NCBI RefSeq assembly: GCF_019469185.1
Contig: NZ_CP048264.1
Span: 1,054,001-1,118,000, forward strand
Length of the DNA: 64,000 bases
Source: Gilliamella sp. ESL0441
Lineage (GTDB): Bacteria; Pseudomonadota; Gammaproteobacteria; Enterobacterales; Orbaceae
Direction: 5' to 3'
Below, in pieces: positions 1-7,356 of this stretch (position 1 is its first letter; each line of letters starts with the position of its first letter). The position numbers were made by a program, and so were the translations under genes. Below the pieces are notes generated by a model. The model did no database searches, had not been told where the DNA came from, and was given only the letters and a program-made list of their open reading frames with translations.

Positions 1-2
1 AT

Positions 3-743
3 CTAATAAATGTAAAGAGTTATGCTGTTAATTTTGATATAAGAGTGAATGATTTACCTTTATTAAAATTTTTTGAAAAGTCTGGTGGAATGAATATGGA
101 GTTTCCAATAAATACAGGGATATTGGAGTCTGGTGATCAGATTTTAACAATAAAGGTATACCCTCTCAAAGATAATAACACGATATTACCAAATAGTTAT
201 TTTTCATTAGAATTAAATAAAAAGATAGATGCATGGTCATTTACTAACAAAAGAGAAATTATTTTAAAAATACCTGATATGATAGTTCCTAAAGAAGGAC
301 TGCCTTATTGGGAGTTTCAAACCAAATTTAGCGTTTATGTCCCTTATCAATTAACAGGATGGAAAAATTCAGAATCTATTGAAAATACTGAAAATATTAA
401 AAAAGAATTAAATATAGCATATGAAAAAATAATAAATGCTATTGAAAAGAAAGATAATTCTGCTTTTAGGTTATTAGTTAAAAATAAAATTTTCGAAGAA
501 TCAGTATCATTATATGAAAAACAAGATGACGAAATAACGCCTTTCCCAGAAGAAAAAATATTACCATTTACGAATTGTGAAATAAGGTTTTATGGTAATG
601 GTAAATTGGCTAGATTAGAAGATAATAATGGTGAATCATGTTTAAAAAGTGAAATAATTAAGAATGGAAAATCTGTAATTTATACTTATCCATTATTTTA
701 TCATAAGCCAAAAAACTCCAGTGAACTAGAAATAATAAGGTAA
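3..743 (+). CDS. Lipoprotein paralogue (DELEVIR family), 5' end outside window
   Basis: The frame is open from the first codons of the window, so the gene is cut by the window edge; the GTG/ATG codons near 45 are internal. The residues before 45 align with the conserved stretch ending in W-E-L-F-V-N-D of complete paralogues at 49605-54303. Visible family marks, in order: a strand-rich N-terminal part, the V-P-Y-Q-L-T-G-W-K block near the middle, a charged helix, the F-Y-G-N-G-K motif, and a C-terminus ending S-S-E-L-E-I-I-R, a variant of S-D-E-L-E-V-I-R. The function is unknown. Complete members carry lipoprotein signal peptides, so an envelope location is expected. It is followed after about 20 bases by another copy. 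Confidence 0.7.
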   Translation, partial: LINVKSYAVNFDIRVNDLPLLKFFEKSGGMNMEFPINTGILESGDQILTIKVYPLKDNNTILPNSYFSLELNKKIDAWSFTNKREIILKIPDMIVPKEGLPYWEFQTKFSVYVPYQLTGWKNSESIENTENIKKELNIAYEKIINAIEKKDNSAFRLLVKNKIFEESVSLYEKQDDEITPFPEEKILPFTNCEIRFYGNGKLARLEDNNGESCLKSEIIKNGKSVIYTYPLFYHKPKNSSELEIIR

Positions 744-763
744 ATAAAAGAGTAGGAAATTTT

Positions 764-1660
764 ATGTCAATGATTAATAGATATTTATTTATAATATTAA
801 TAATTTTTAATTTTTCTTGTAATGCAGGAAAAAATAATATTGACTTTAAAGATAACATAATGAAAGATAATGTTTTTTATTTTATAGAATATGACTACAA
901 TAATAAATGTGGTTTTGAAATATATATTAATGATATTTTAGTTAAAAGTTATTTAAAACCAGTGAATATTGATAACTACATAACTCCAATTAATCCATAT
1001 ATTATAAATTCGGGAAAACAAGAAGTTAAGATAATTTTATATTCCTACGACAATAAAGAAATACCTAATGATACTGATTTTACGCTAAAAGTATTTAGTG
1101 TAGTAAATAATGATAATAATGTTATAACTTCATCAAATCAAGGAAAGATAATTTATGTATTACCAAAACTTACAATAAATAAAAATTTAAGTAGTTGGAA
1201 TATTATAGATTCTTTTGATATAAATAATTTACCTTATACCGTTGAAGGCTGGAAACATTCCAAAGATTTAACTAAAATCAATGATATTGAACAAAAAGTA
1301 AAAGATAAATTTTTATTCCTAAAAAGTACTATTGATAATAACGATTCAAATCTATTTATAAAAATGTTTAAAAAGAGTATATCTGAATCAAAAAGATTCT
1401 ATTATTTAACTGATCAGCAAGAAAAAAATAGTATAACAGAAATTAAACAATTAATATCCAAAACCAATATCCATTGTGAATCCATTAGTAATACATTAAT
1501 TAAGTTTTATGCTAATGGTCGATTAGTTACTTTGGAAACTCAAGATCAAAAACCTGCTTTAAGATTAATTGAAAAAGGAGAAAATTACTCATCTGAGAGT
1601 AATTTCCCTATTCTACTGCATATACCCGAAGGCTCTGACGAATTAGAGGTAATAAGATAA
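764..1660 (+). CDS. Putative lipoprotein, DELEVIR family
   Basis: 298 residues with a hydrophobic leader ending in an N-F-S-C motif (Cys19), a plausible though weak lipobox. An AGGA ribosome site precedes the ATG. The body keeps the family blocks: V-E-G-W-K-H-S-K-D-L-T in the middle, D-I-E-Q-K-V, F-Y-A-N-G-R-L-V-T-L-E, and the end H-I-P-E-G-S-D-E-L-E-V-I-R, which matches the array at 49605-54303. It lies 20 bases after the preceding copy and probably shares its transcript. No enzyme motif is visible. Repeated lipoproteins of this kind often act as immunity proteins to secreted antibacterial toxins, but that is inference here; DNA-level drift from the second array suggests an older copy. Confidence 0.75.
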   Translation: MSMINRYLFIILIIFNFSCNAGKNNIDFKDNIMKDNVFYFIEYDYNNKCGFEIYINDILVKSYLKPVNIDNYITPINPYIINSGKQEVKIILYSYDNKEIPNDTDFTLKVFSVVNNDNNVITSSNQGKIIYVLPKLTINKNLSSWNIIDSFDINNLPYTVEGWKHSKDLTKINDIEQKVKDKFLFLKSTIDNNDSNLFIKMFKKSISESKRFYYLTDQQEKNSITEIKQLISKTNIHCESISNTLIKFYANGRLVTLETQDQKPALRLIEKGENYSSESNFPILLHIPEGSDELEVIR

Positions 1661-1895
1661 ACAATTAATTTATAATAAAATTAAAGCAGATCGTTATTTT
1701 AAAATTACTGCTAATCCTAATTTCGATTGGGATAATAAAGTTGATTGGAAAACGGGAATTTTCAGGATTAATGGTCACCGTATACTATAGGGGTTTCAAG
1801 AAAGAGGATCTCATGACAAACCAAAAGAATTAAATCCAATTAAACTTATTCCAAGTTACAAGAACTCAACTGCAACAACCTATAAAATGGATTAA
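1656..1895 (+). pseudogene. Decayed C-terminal fragment of an unknown protein with internal amber codon
   Basis: One continuous frame of 80 codons runs between two lipoprotein genes, interrupted only by an in-frame TAG at 1788-1790. Both sides look protein-like: K-A-D-R-Y-F-K-I-T-A-N-P before it, and G-F-Q-E-R-G-S-H-D-K-P followed by a tail ending Y-K-M-D after it. No start codon with a ribosome site is visible, so this looks like the tail of a larger gene whose front was lost. I do not recognise the family. Its position next to repeated lipoproteins suggests a lost partner, such as a secreted effector, but that is speculation. Confidence 0.45.
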
Positions 1896-1906
1896 ATTTT
1901 ATTATT

Positions 1907-2794
1907 ATGAATAAAACAATGAGTATAATTTTTGCTTTTTTATTATTAATTAATATCTCTTGTAGCAAAGCACAAGATAAATTGAAACCAATAATAAATT
2001 CAAAAACAATGAATGAACAACCTATCTATACTTTAAAAGTTACTTCCAGTAATCCGTATGAATCTTACATAAATAACATGGTTCTGGAAAAAGATTATTT
2101 AACTGGTTCGAGTGATAGTGAATTAATTATTAATGATCTTATACTAAAATCGGGAAAACAAAAATTACAAATTGTCTTATTACCAAATGATGGAAATAAA
2201 ACGGTAGATAAATTGGGTATTGATTACCTAACATTAAGTATTTATAGATATAATAATGGATATTCATCTTATGTAGAACGAAAATCTACTTTAATTTACG
2301 AATTCAAATTGGATGATCCACATGTAGAAATGCCACTAATTACCAAAGAATGGATTTTCAATATTGATGTTCCGTACAAACTAAAAAATTGGGAACACAG
2401 CATAGATTTGAGAAAAGAAGATGAGGATAAATTACTTAAAGAAGTCGTAGATTATTATAACCATTTAGCTAATATAATTAATAAAGGCGATAAAAAATCT
2501 TTCTTGACCATTATGAAAGTTAGAAATTCCGAAGTCTTTAAATCATTCTATAATGATGCTGAATTAATTAAAGAAGATGAACGATATATAGACAATAAAT
2601 TATCTAAAAGTATAGGAAATATACAACCGCTCGAAAATTATAACATTATGTTTTATGGAAATGGAAGAATAGTAACATTAGAAGACAAAAAAGGCGAAAC
2701 TCCGCTGTTTGCAGAAGATAAAAATGATATTTACTCATATCAAATCTATCTCCATCGCCCTTATCCTAATGCACCATTAGAAGTAATACGATAG
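1907..2794 (+). CDS. Putative lipoprotein, DELEVIR family (diverged copy)
   Basis: 295 residues. The N-terminus is a short basic start, a hydrophobic run and an N-I-S-C box, so it is probably a lipoprotein. The family blocks are recognisable but diverged: L-K-S-G-K-Q-K-L-Q-I in the first third, V-P-Y-K-L-K-N-W-E-H-S in the middle, F-Y-G-N-G-R-I-V-T-L-E, and a C-terminus A-P-L-E-V-I-R. There is no strong ribosome site before the ATG at 1907; an ATG at 1919 is an alternative. The gene follows the decayed fragment by 11 bases. The function is unknown, and the same immunity-type hypothesis applies as for its neighbours. Confidence 0.7.
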   Translation: MNKTMSIIFAFLLLINISCSKAQDKLKPIINSKTMNEQPIYTLKVTSSNPYESYINNMVLEKDYLTGSSDSELIINDLILKSGKQKLQIVLLPNDGNKTVDKLGIDYLTLSIYRYNNGYSSYVERKSTLIYEFKLDDPHVEMPLITKEWIFNIDVPYKLKNWEHSIDLRKEDEDKLLKEVVDYYNHLANIINKGDKKSFLTIMKVRNSEVFKSFYNDAELIKEDERYIDNKLSKSIGNIQPLENYNIMFYGNGRIVTLEDKKGETPLFAEDKNDIYSYQIYLHRPYPNAPLEVIR

Positions 2795-2801
2795 GTTAGT
2801 A

Positions 2802-2875
2802 ATGAAAAATTAATCAATGTGTTTTTATTTAGTCGTTTTCAATTTTTGCGGACAAGAAAAACAAAAGTATGAAAT
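2802..2875 (+). pseudogene. Fossil 5' end of a DELEVIR-family lipoprotein
   Basis: About 70 bases after the previous gene match, with small indels, the leader of the second lipoprotein array (ATGAAAAAATTAAT..., then the segment encoding F-L-L-S-C-F-L-F-S-C-G-Q). The reading frame is broken at the fourth codon by a lost A and again later, and nothing coding follows. It is best read as the truncated remnant of another family member whose leader resembles those at 49605-54303 more than its immediate neighbours, linking the two loci. Confidence 0.6.
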
Positions 2876-3044
2876 AAAGAAGATTAAAATTTAACTAATT
2901 AACTATGCCATAAAGACATTAAGTGCTATAATTTGTTTTTCTTTAACCTATTATTTTGATTTAAAAAATTCTGCATAGACGGATAAAAGCGTTTGTTTTA
3001 AGTTCATTAAACCTATTTTATGCAAGGAAGTTAAAAATAAAATC

Positions 3045-3869
3045 ATGAAAAAGTTACTTACAACCCTAATTTTAATCATATCTATGACAGCTCCCGTCTA
3101 CTCTCAATTCATGAAAGATTTTGACCTCTTAACAAAAACGTTTGATTTAAAAACATTCAAAGAAAAAATCAAAAACACTAATAGAGATAGTTATATCTAT
3201 TATTTAGATAATAATATTTGCGTTTATCAATATAACGAAGGAGATAATTTTATTAGAGAAATTATTGATCAAGAAGGAAGTCCTTATCGCATTGAAAGAA
3301 GATATTATCCTAATGGAAAATTATTTACAACGGTTAAACAATTTTATGACTTTAATATTGGGGATTTTGTATCTTTTGATGAAAATGGTAATCGTGAAGA
3401 AAATATTAATTGTGATTATCTGTATTCTTTTACGGTAGACGATTTAATCCAAAAAATGAAATCCTTATACGGGATTGATTTAAGCGTTAGAATAGAAGAA
3501 ATTTTTGTTGCCAAACATCTAACTTCTCCTAAGAAAGATATTAAACCTTTGTATACTGTGTATTATCCCATAATAGAAAAAGATTCCATTTATCGAGACG
3601 GCGCTATAGTTAAAGAGCGAACCTTTTATATAGACGGCAGTAATGGAAAGGTAACGATAGAAGATTACGTTGAATTGAATAGTTATTTAGAAACAGAAGG
3701 AGAAAAAAAAGGTTTGTACGTAACCGCTCGGTATTATACATTTAATGAAAAATGGGGAACTATAAAAATCATAGAAAAAAAATTATACTGGTATGGCAGT
3801 AAAGTGATGGGACCGGAAATTTTGGAAGAAAAGAAGATTTTCGAATCACACAGCAATAAAGATGATTAA
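3045..3869 (+). CDS. Secreted YwqK/MORN-like hypothetical protein
   Basis: 274 residues starting with a clear signal peptide (M-K-K-L-L-T-T-L-I-L, ending V-Y-S-Q). The stretch R-R-Y-Y-P-N-G-K-L-F-T-T followed by F-D-E-N-G-N-R-E is typical of the MORN-variant repeats of YwqK-type proteins, which are common in antitoxin or immunity-like loci. The C-terminal half has further strand-forming repeats (T-F-Y-I-D-G-S-N-G-K). An AAGGAAG ribosome site lies about 17 bases before the ATG, which is a little far. Export to periplasm or surface is likely. The function is unknown; its place beside the lipoprotein array suggests membership of the same accessory locus. Confidence 0.6.
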   Translation: MKKLLTTLILIISMTAPVYSQFMKDFDLLTKTFDLKTFKEKIKNTNRDSYIYYLDNNICVYQYNEGDNFIREIIDQEGSPYRIERRYYPNGKLFTTVKQFYDFNIGDFVSFDENGNREENINCDYLYSFTVDDLIQKMKSLYGIDLSVRIEEIFVAKHLTSPKKDIKPLYTVYYPIIEKDSIYRDGAIVKERTFYIDGSNGKVTIEDYVELNSYLETEGEKKGLYVTARYYTFNEKWGTIKIIEKKLYWYGSKVMGPEILEEKKIFESHSNKDD

Positions 3870-4232
3870 AAAATATAGTAAAAGCATATTTCAATTTGTA
3901 GCTAAAGTTAAGGTCGGATGACAAACCGTAAATAGCAATGGATAAAGCCAGTATCTAATATGACCACGCAGTTCTACCGTGATAAGCTTACGTTATATGT
4001 TAACGTAGAATCTGAATGCAAACTGATATTTTGTGATGTCCCCTTATTGATTAGATTATCATTATGAACCTAACCGCTCTATTTACTAAAAATATTAGAT
4101 GGTTAGAGTGAAGTGACTGATATGCTCAATATAAATGAGTATTTTAATCTTTAACCTATCCAAAATAACTCTTCTCAACAAATCTTTTTATTCTAAATAA
4201 AAACTACACTGTAGTAATCAAATAACTTTTTT

Positions 4233-4248
4233 CGAGACTTATGTCACA
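4233..4248 (+). promoter_or_regulatory. Possible CRP site upstream of rpiB-like gene
   Basis: The right half is a perfect TCACA; the left half is degenerate (CGAGA against TGTGA) with the correct six-base spacing. A similar arrangement occurs at 5959-5974 before the second transcription unit of the same pathway, which makes catabolite control plausible. The match is weak taken alone. Confidence 0.3.
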
Positions 4249-4273
4249 TAAATGAATTTATTTATACCTGAAG

Positions 4274-4315
4274 TTAACAAATGATAATATCATGAACTAA
4301 TGATCATTTGGTTAA
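4274..4315. promoter_or_regulatory. Imperfect inverted repeat, candidate operator
   Basis: TTAACAAATGATAAT at 4274-4288 faces ATGATCATTTGGTTAA at 4300-4315; the arms pair apart from one inserted base and one mismatch. It overlaps the expected promoter/leader of the rpiB-like gene. A related AATGATCA element sits in the 9047-9074 repeat and an AACAAATG element lies on the opposite strand near 6044-6051. It is a candidate site for the SorC-type regulator encoded at 11160, by inference only. Confidence 0.3.
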
Positions 4316-4331
4316 ATTAAAGGAGAATATT

Positions 4332-4787
4332 ATGAAGCCCATAGCAATTGGCGCAGACGATGCAGCATTTGAATTTAGAAATAGTATTGTTGAATATTTG
4401 AATAATCAATGTATTGAGATTATTGATTATAGTAGCGATAAACAGTCACATAATCCTTTGTATCCTGATGTTGCTCACGCTGTTGCATGTTCAATAAAAG
4501 CGGGTAAGCATGAGCGTGGTATCTTGATTTGCGGTACTGGAATTGGGGTAGCGATAGCTGCAAATAAAGTACCGGGTATTCGTGCTGCTCAATGCCACGA
4601 TATATTTTCAGCTGAGCGAGCAAGAAAAAGTAATAATGCTCAAATTATGACAATGGGAGCAAGAGTAATTGGTATTGAATTAGCAAAAAAATTGGTTCAA
4701 GCATGGCTGCAATCGGAGTTTGAAGGAGGGGGATCAACGCCAAAAGTTGAGCGAATCAATTATTATGATGAACTTTATAGCAAATAA
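4332..4787 (+). CDS. RpiB/LacAB-family sugar-phosphate isomerase, probably D-erythrulose 4-phosphate isomerase
   Basis: 151 residues from the ATG at 4332, which has an ideal AGGAG site; a TTG at 4308 is in frame but unlikely. RpiB family marks: I-C-G-T-G-I-G with the catalytic-type Cys67, I-A-A-N-K-V-P-G-I-R-A, and G-A-R-V-I-G. The stretch S-A-E-R-A-x-x-S-N-N-A-Q-I resembles, from memory, the EryI/DerI subgroup that interconverts D-erythrulose 4-phosphate and D-erythrose 4-phosphate rather than ribose 5-phosphate isomerase B. The usual D-H pair near residue 9 is D-D. Neighbouring transaldolase, DHA kinase and TIM-like isomerase genes support a C4 sugar-phosphate role. A ribose or allose phosphate isomerase remains possible. 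Confidence 0.8.
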   Translation: MKPIAIGADDAAFEFRNSIVEYLNNQCIEIIDYSSDKQSHNPLYPDVAHAVACSIKAGKHERGILICGTGIGVAIAANKVPGIRAAQCHDIFSAERARKSNNAQIMTMGARVIGIELAKKLVQAWLQSEFEGGGSTPKVERINYYDELYSK

Positions 4788-4841
4788 TAGTAACACATTT
4801 TAAAACGACTTTTTCAAATATTAATGTTATAGGATAACAGT

Positions 4842-5792
4842 ATGAATCAATTAGAAGAATTTAAAAAAATAACCATTGTTGTTGCCGATACAGGTGATAT
4901 CGATTCCATTAAGCAGTTTTCTCCTGAAGATGCCACGACTAACCCTTCTTTAGTTTTAAAAGCTGCTCAACTTCCACAATATCGTTATCTGATTGATTCT
5001 GCTGTTGAGACAGCAAAAAAATTAGGGGGTAGCAAAGAACAACAATTAATTAATGCTTGTGACCAAGTTGCGGTTAATATCGGTGCTGAAATATTAAAAA
5101 CGGTACCGGGACGTATTTCGACTGAAGTGGATGCCCGTTTATCTTTTGATACACAAGCTTGTATCGAAAAAGCCCGCCGAATTATAGAGCTTTACCAGCA
5201 AAAAGGTATCGATAAATCACGAATTCTGATAAAAATTGCATCCACATGGGAAGGGATAAAAGCTGCCGAAGTTCTCGAAAAAGAAGGTATTAATTGTAAG
5301 TTAACGTTACTCTTTTCATTTGCTCAGGCACGTGCTTGTGCAGAAGCGAATGTCTTTCTTATCTCGCCTTTTGTTGGTCGTATTTATGATTGGTATCAAG
5401 CTAAAAAAACGATTGACCCTTATATTGCCGATCAAGATCCAGGAGTGGTATCAGTACGTAATATTTATAACTATTATAAACAACATGGTTATAAAACAAT
5501 CGTCATGGGGGCAAGTTTCCGTAAAGTTGAGCAAATTTTAGCATTAGCCGGTTGTGACCGATTAACGATTGCGCCAAATTTATTGGCTGAAATGCAACAA
5601 TCAAGCGCTCCAGTAGTGCAAAAACTTAATCCTAATCAAACCGTCATAGAAAGACCTGCACCGATTACCGAATCTGAATTTAGATGGCAACACAATAGTG
5701 ATGCCATGGCAGTAGAAAAACTAGCTGAAGGGATTCGTGCCTTTGCAGTGGATCAAGGTAAATTAGAAGAGATGATCTGCACATTATTATAA
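4842..5792 (+). CDS. tal: Transaldolase
   Basis: 316 residues, the usual length of TalA/TalB-type transaldolases. Key features: D-A-T-T-N-P-S-L near residue 30, D-A-R-L-S-F-D near 97-103, and the Schiff-base lysine Lys131 in [11 protein letters not shown], followed by the [10 protein letters not shown] block. It moves a dihydroxyacetone unit between sedoheptulose 7-phosphate and glyceraldehyde 3-phosphate or erythrose 4-phosphate in the cytoplasmic pentose phosphate pathway. It lies 54 bases after the RpiB-like gene and is followed by a terminator hairpin. Its placement suggests use of erythrose 4-phosphate made by the adjacent isomerases rather than general housekeeping; a second transaldolase elsewhere in the genome would support that. 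Confidence 0.93.
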   Translation: MNQLEEFKKITIVVADTGDIDSIKQFSPEDATTNPSLVLKAAQLPQYRYLIDSAVETAKKLGGSKEQQLINACDQVAVNIGAEILKTVPGRISTEVDARLSFDTQACIEKARRIIELYQQKGIDKSRILIKIASTWEGIKAAEVLEKEGINCKLTLLFSFAQARACAEANVFLISPFVGRIYDWYQAKKTIDPYIADQDPGVVSVRNIYNYYKQHGYKTIVMGASFRKVEQILALAGCDRLTIAPNLLAEMQQSSAPVVQKLNPNQTVIERPAPITESEFRWQHNSDAMAVEKLAEGIRAFAVDQGKLEEMICTLL

Positions 5793-5796
5793 TTTA

Positions 5797-5812
5797 GGGG
5801 AGCAAGCTCCCC
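5797..5812 (+). terminator. Hairpin terminator after tal
   Basis: GGGGAGC-AA-GCTCCCC forms a seven-pair stem five bases after the tal stop, followed by a T-rich stretch (CCTCTTTTTG) about ten bases on. It separates the rpiB-tal unit from the DHA kinase operon. Confidence 0.65.
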
Positions 5813-5958
5813 ATTATCCTCTTTTTGATAGTTAATCATCTGAATCAAATCTGCTGTTAAAGTCTATTTTTCTATTAGAAGTATCCCTCTATCTATCTTT
5901 TTGTTTAAAAATCTTAAATAGTCAAAATAATTATTTAATATCTTTAATATTTAAATAT

Positions 5959-6019
5959 TTAGATCTAAGTCACAAATTCATGACAAAACAATTTTCTCAG
6001 CTAGTTTATCCGTTATAAT
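5959..6019 (+). promoter_or_regulatory. Candidate CRP-dependent promoter of the DHA kinase operon
   Basis: A -10 box TATAAT lies at 6014-6019 with no good -35. A CRP-like site (TTAGA, six bases, TCACA) at 5959-5974 is centred about 60 bases before the expected start, close to class I spacing. The weak -35 and this geometry fit activation by cAMP-CRP. Prediction from base patterns only. Confidence 0.4.
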
Positions 6020-6060
6020 CGAACAAAAGATAGGTTGTTAAACATTTGTTCGGAGGCTTC

Positions 6061-6444
6061 ATGGTTAGTATAGTTTTAGTATCGCACAGTAGAAAAATCA
6101 CCGATGGATTAAAAGAAATGATAGAAGAAATGGTTGATACAACCGGTGATGTAAAAATTTATTCCGCAGGTGGTACAGATGATGGTCGGTTAGGTACCGA
6201 TTCGGTTGCAATATATAACATCATTCAACAATCTAAAAATCACCAAAATATACTTATATTTGCTGATATTGGTAGTGCTATTTTAAGCACAGAAACTGCA
6301 ATTGATTTAATTGAAGATGATGATTTAAAAAATAAGGTCACTTTAGTTGATGCACCATTAGTTGAAGGTGCTTTTGTTGCTTCGATTCAAGCCATGGTTG
6401 ATAACGATGTTGAAGGTATCTTAGCTGAATTACAAAATATTTAG
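6061..6444 (+). CDS. dhaM: PTS-dependent dihydroxyacetone kinase, phosphotransferase (IIA/DhaM-type) subunit
   Basis: 127 residues from the ATG at 6061 behind GGAGG. The start M-V-S-I-V-L-V-S-H-S places His9 exactly where DhaM proteins carry the phosphorylated histidine. G-G-T-D-D-G-R-L-G-T-D and A-D-I-G-S-A are the conserved DhaM loops. It would receive phosphate from HPr and pass it to ADP bound in DhaL. Only the IIA-like domain is present; the HPr and EI-like domains of E. coli DhaM are absent, as in Gram-positive versions. It is first in an operon with two membrane proteins, dhaK and dhaL. Confidence 0.88.
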   Translation: MVSIVLVSHSRKITDGLKEMIEEMVDTTGDVKIYSAGGTDDGRLGTDSVAIYNIIQQSKNHQNILIFADIGSAILSTETAIDLIEDDDLKNKVTLVDAPLVEGAFVASIQAMVDNDVEGILAELQNI

Positions 6445-6459
6445 AAAGAGAGAATTGCG

Positions 6460-6933
6460 ATGAAATTTTTTCGAAGCTTTATTGGTTACGGAATAGCAGG
6501 AATGATTGTTATGTCCGTTTGGTCTCAGTTAGGTGCTTATGGAATTTTTGGCGGATTCCTCGCCGCAATAATTATAATTGGACCCATGTGGTATATGAAC
6601 CATTACATCAATTTAACCGGTAATGAGGATGATGCCGCCTTTGTTGATATGGGATTAGCGATCGCTGTTTGCGGAATAATGCGGGATACTTTTCTTCAAG
6701 GTGGTAATGCACTTGTTTCTTCTTTGCCGACGATTTTGTTAGTGAGTGTTGGAGCAGTGTTAGGGGGGATTACTGCCGCATATATTGAAAAAGATATGGC
6801 TAAAAAGAAAGAATTTATTAATGAAAATCCAAGAGAACCAGGGTTAAGGCGTACAGATTTTGAGAAATTGAAAGACGCGAAAGAAAAAATTTTACGTAGC
6901 AAACAAATAAAAGTTTTCCAAAAAAAACGATGA
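6460..6933 (+). CDS. Small membrane protein, putative glycerol/polyol transporter subunit (Lin0368-like)
   Basis: 157 residues with about four hydrophobic segments (residues 8-25, 27-45, 64-80 and 86-108) and a basic, Lys/Arg-rich cytoplasmic tail of about 45 residues. The segment W-Y-M-N-H-Y-I-N-L between helices resembles the W-C-I-N-H-G-I-A of the next protein, so the two look like related halves. From memory, paired proteins of this type sit beside PTS-type DHA kinase genes in Listeria and are annotated as putative glycerol transporter subunits. The start has a GAGAG ribosome site and follows dhaM by 15 bases. Transport is inference from context and topology. Confidence 0.6.
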   Translation: MKFFRSFIGYGIAGMIVMSVWSQLGAYGIFGGFLAAIIIIGPMWYMNHYINLTGNEDDAAFVDMGLAIAVCGIMRDTFLQGGNALVSSLPTILLVSVGAVLGGITAAYIEKDMAKKKEFINENPREPGLRRTDFEKLKDAKEKILRSKQIKVFQKKR

Positions 6934-6960
6934 ATATGGGAATGTAAGGAGTGAATGGTT

Positions 6961-7308
6961 ATGTCAATAAATTATGCTATCGCAACATTGATGGGTGGTT
7001 TTATCTTTCCATTTGTTATTCGAATGACTTGGGGACGCATGGTTGATAATTGGGGACCAATTGGTGGTTGGATGGCAGCTGCATTTGTGGTTGGAACGGT
7101 ATGGTGTATTAATCATGGTATTGCCACGCCAATGATTACACAGAGTGGTTCAGTATGGGTTGATCAAGGGCTAGCAGCAGGGGTTGGTGTTTGGGTCGCA
7201 TCAGCATTAACTGGAGGTAATAAACGAAAATCAATAAAAAATATTCTTGCTGCTGTAGTCTCAGGTGTTGTTGGTGGTTTTATATTGTCACTTTTTTTAG
7301 TTGGATAA
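6961..7308 (+). CDS. Small membrane protein, putative partner of the preceding transporter subunit
   Basis: 115 residues from the ATG at 6961, better spaced (nine bases) from AAGGAG than the in-frame ATG at 6955. Three to four hydrophobic segments, many Gly and Ala residues, and the motif W-G-R-M-V-D-N-W-G-P-I-G-G-W near the first loop. W-C-I-N-H-G-I-A matches in position the W-Y-M-N-H-Y-I-N of its neighbour, suggesting a two-subunit membrane complex. It lies between that gene and dhaK in one operon, so a role in uptake of the polyol or ketose substrate is likely. No known transporter signature is visible. Confidence 0.58.
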   Translation: MSINYAIATLMGGFIFPFVIRMTWGRMVDNWGPIGGWMAAAFVVGTVWCINHGIATPMITQSGSVWVDQGLAAGVGVWVASALTGGNKRKSIKNILAAVVSGVVGGFILSLFLVG

Positions 7309-7356
7309 GAGATACTGTAAGAATTTGTCGTTTAAAGGATAGATAGGGGTTATAAA

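Larger units (their letters stand above)
3870..4331. other. Intergenic region between accessory locus and sugar cluster
   Basis: No convincing gene. It holds a short inverted repeat TACGTTA/TAACGTA at 3989-4007, a CRP-like half-conserved site at 4233-4248, and a longer imperfect inverted repeat at 4274-4315 abutting the ribosome site of the next gene. It probably contains the promoter of the rpiB-tal pair. Confidence 0.5.
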
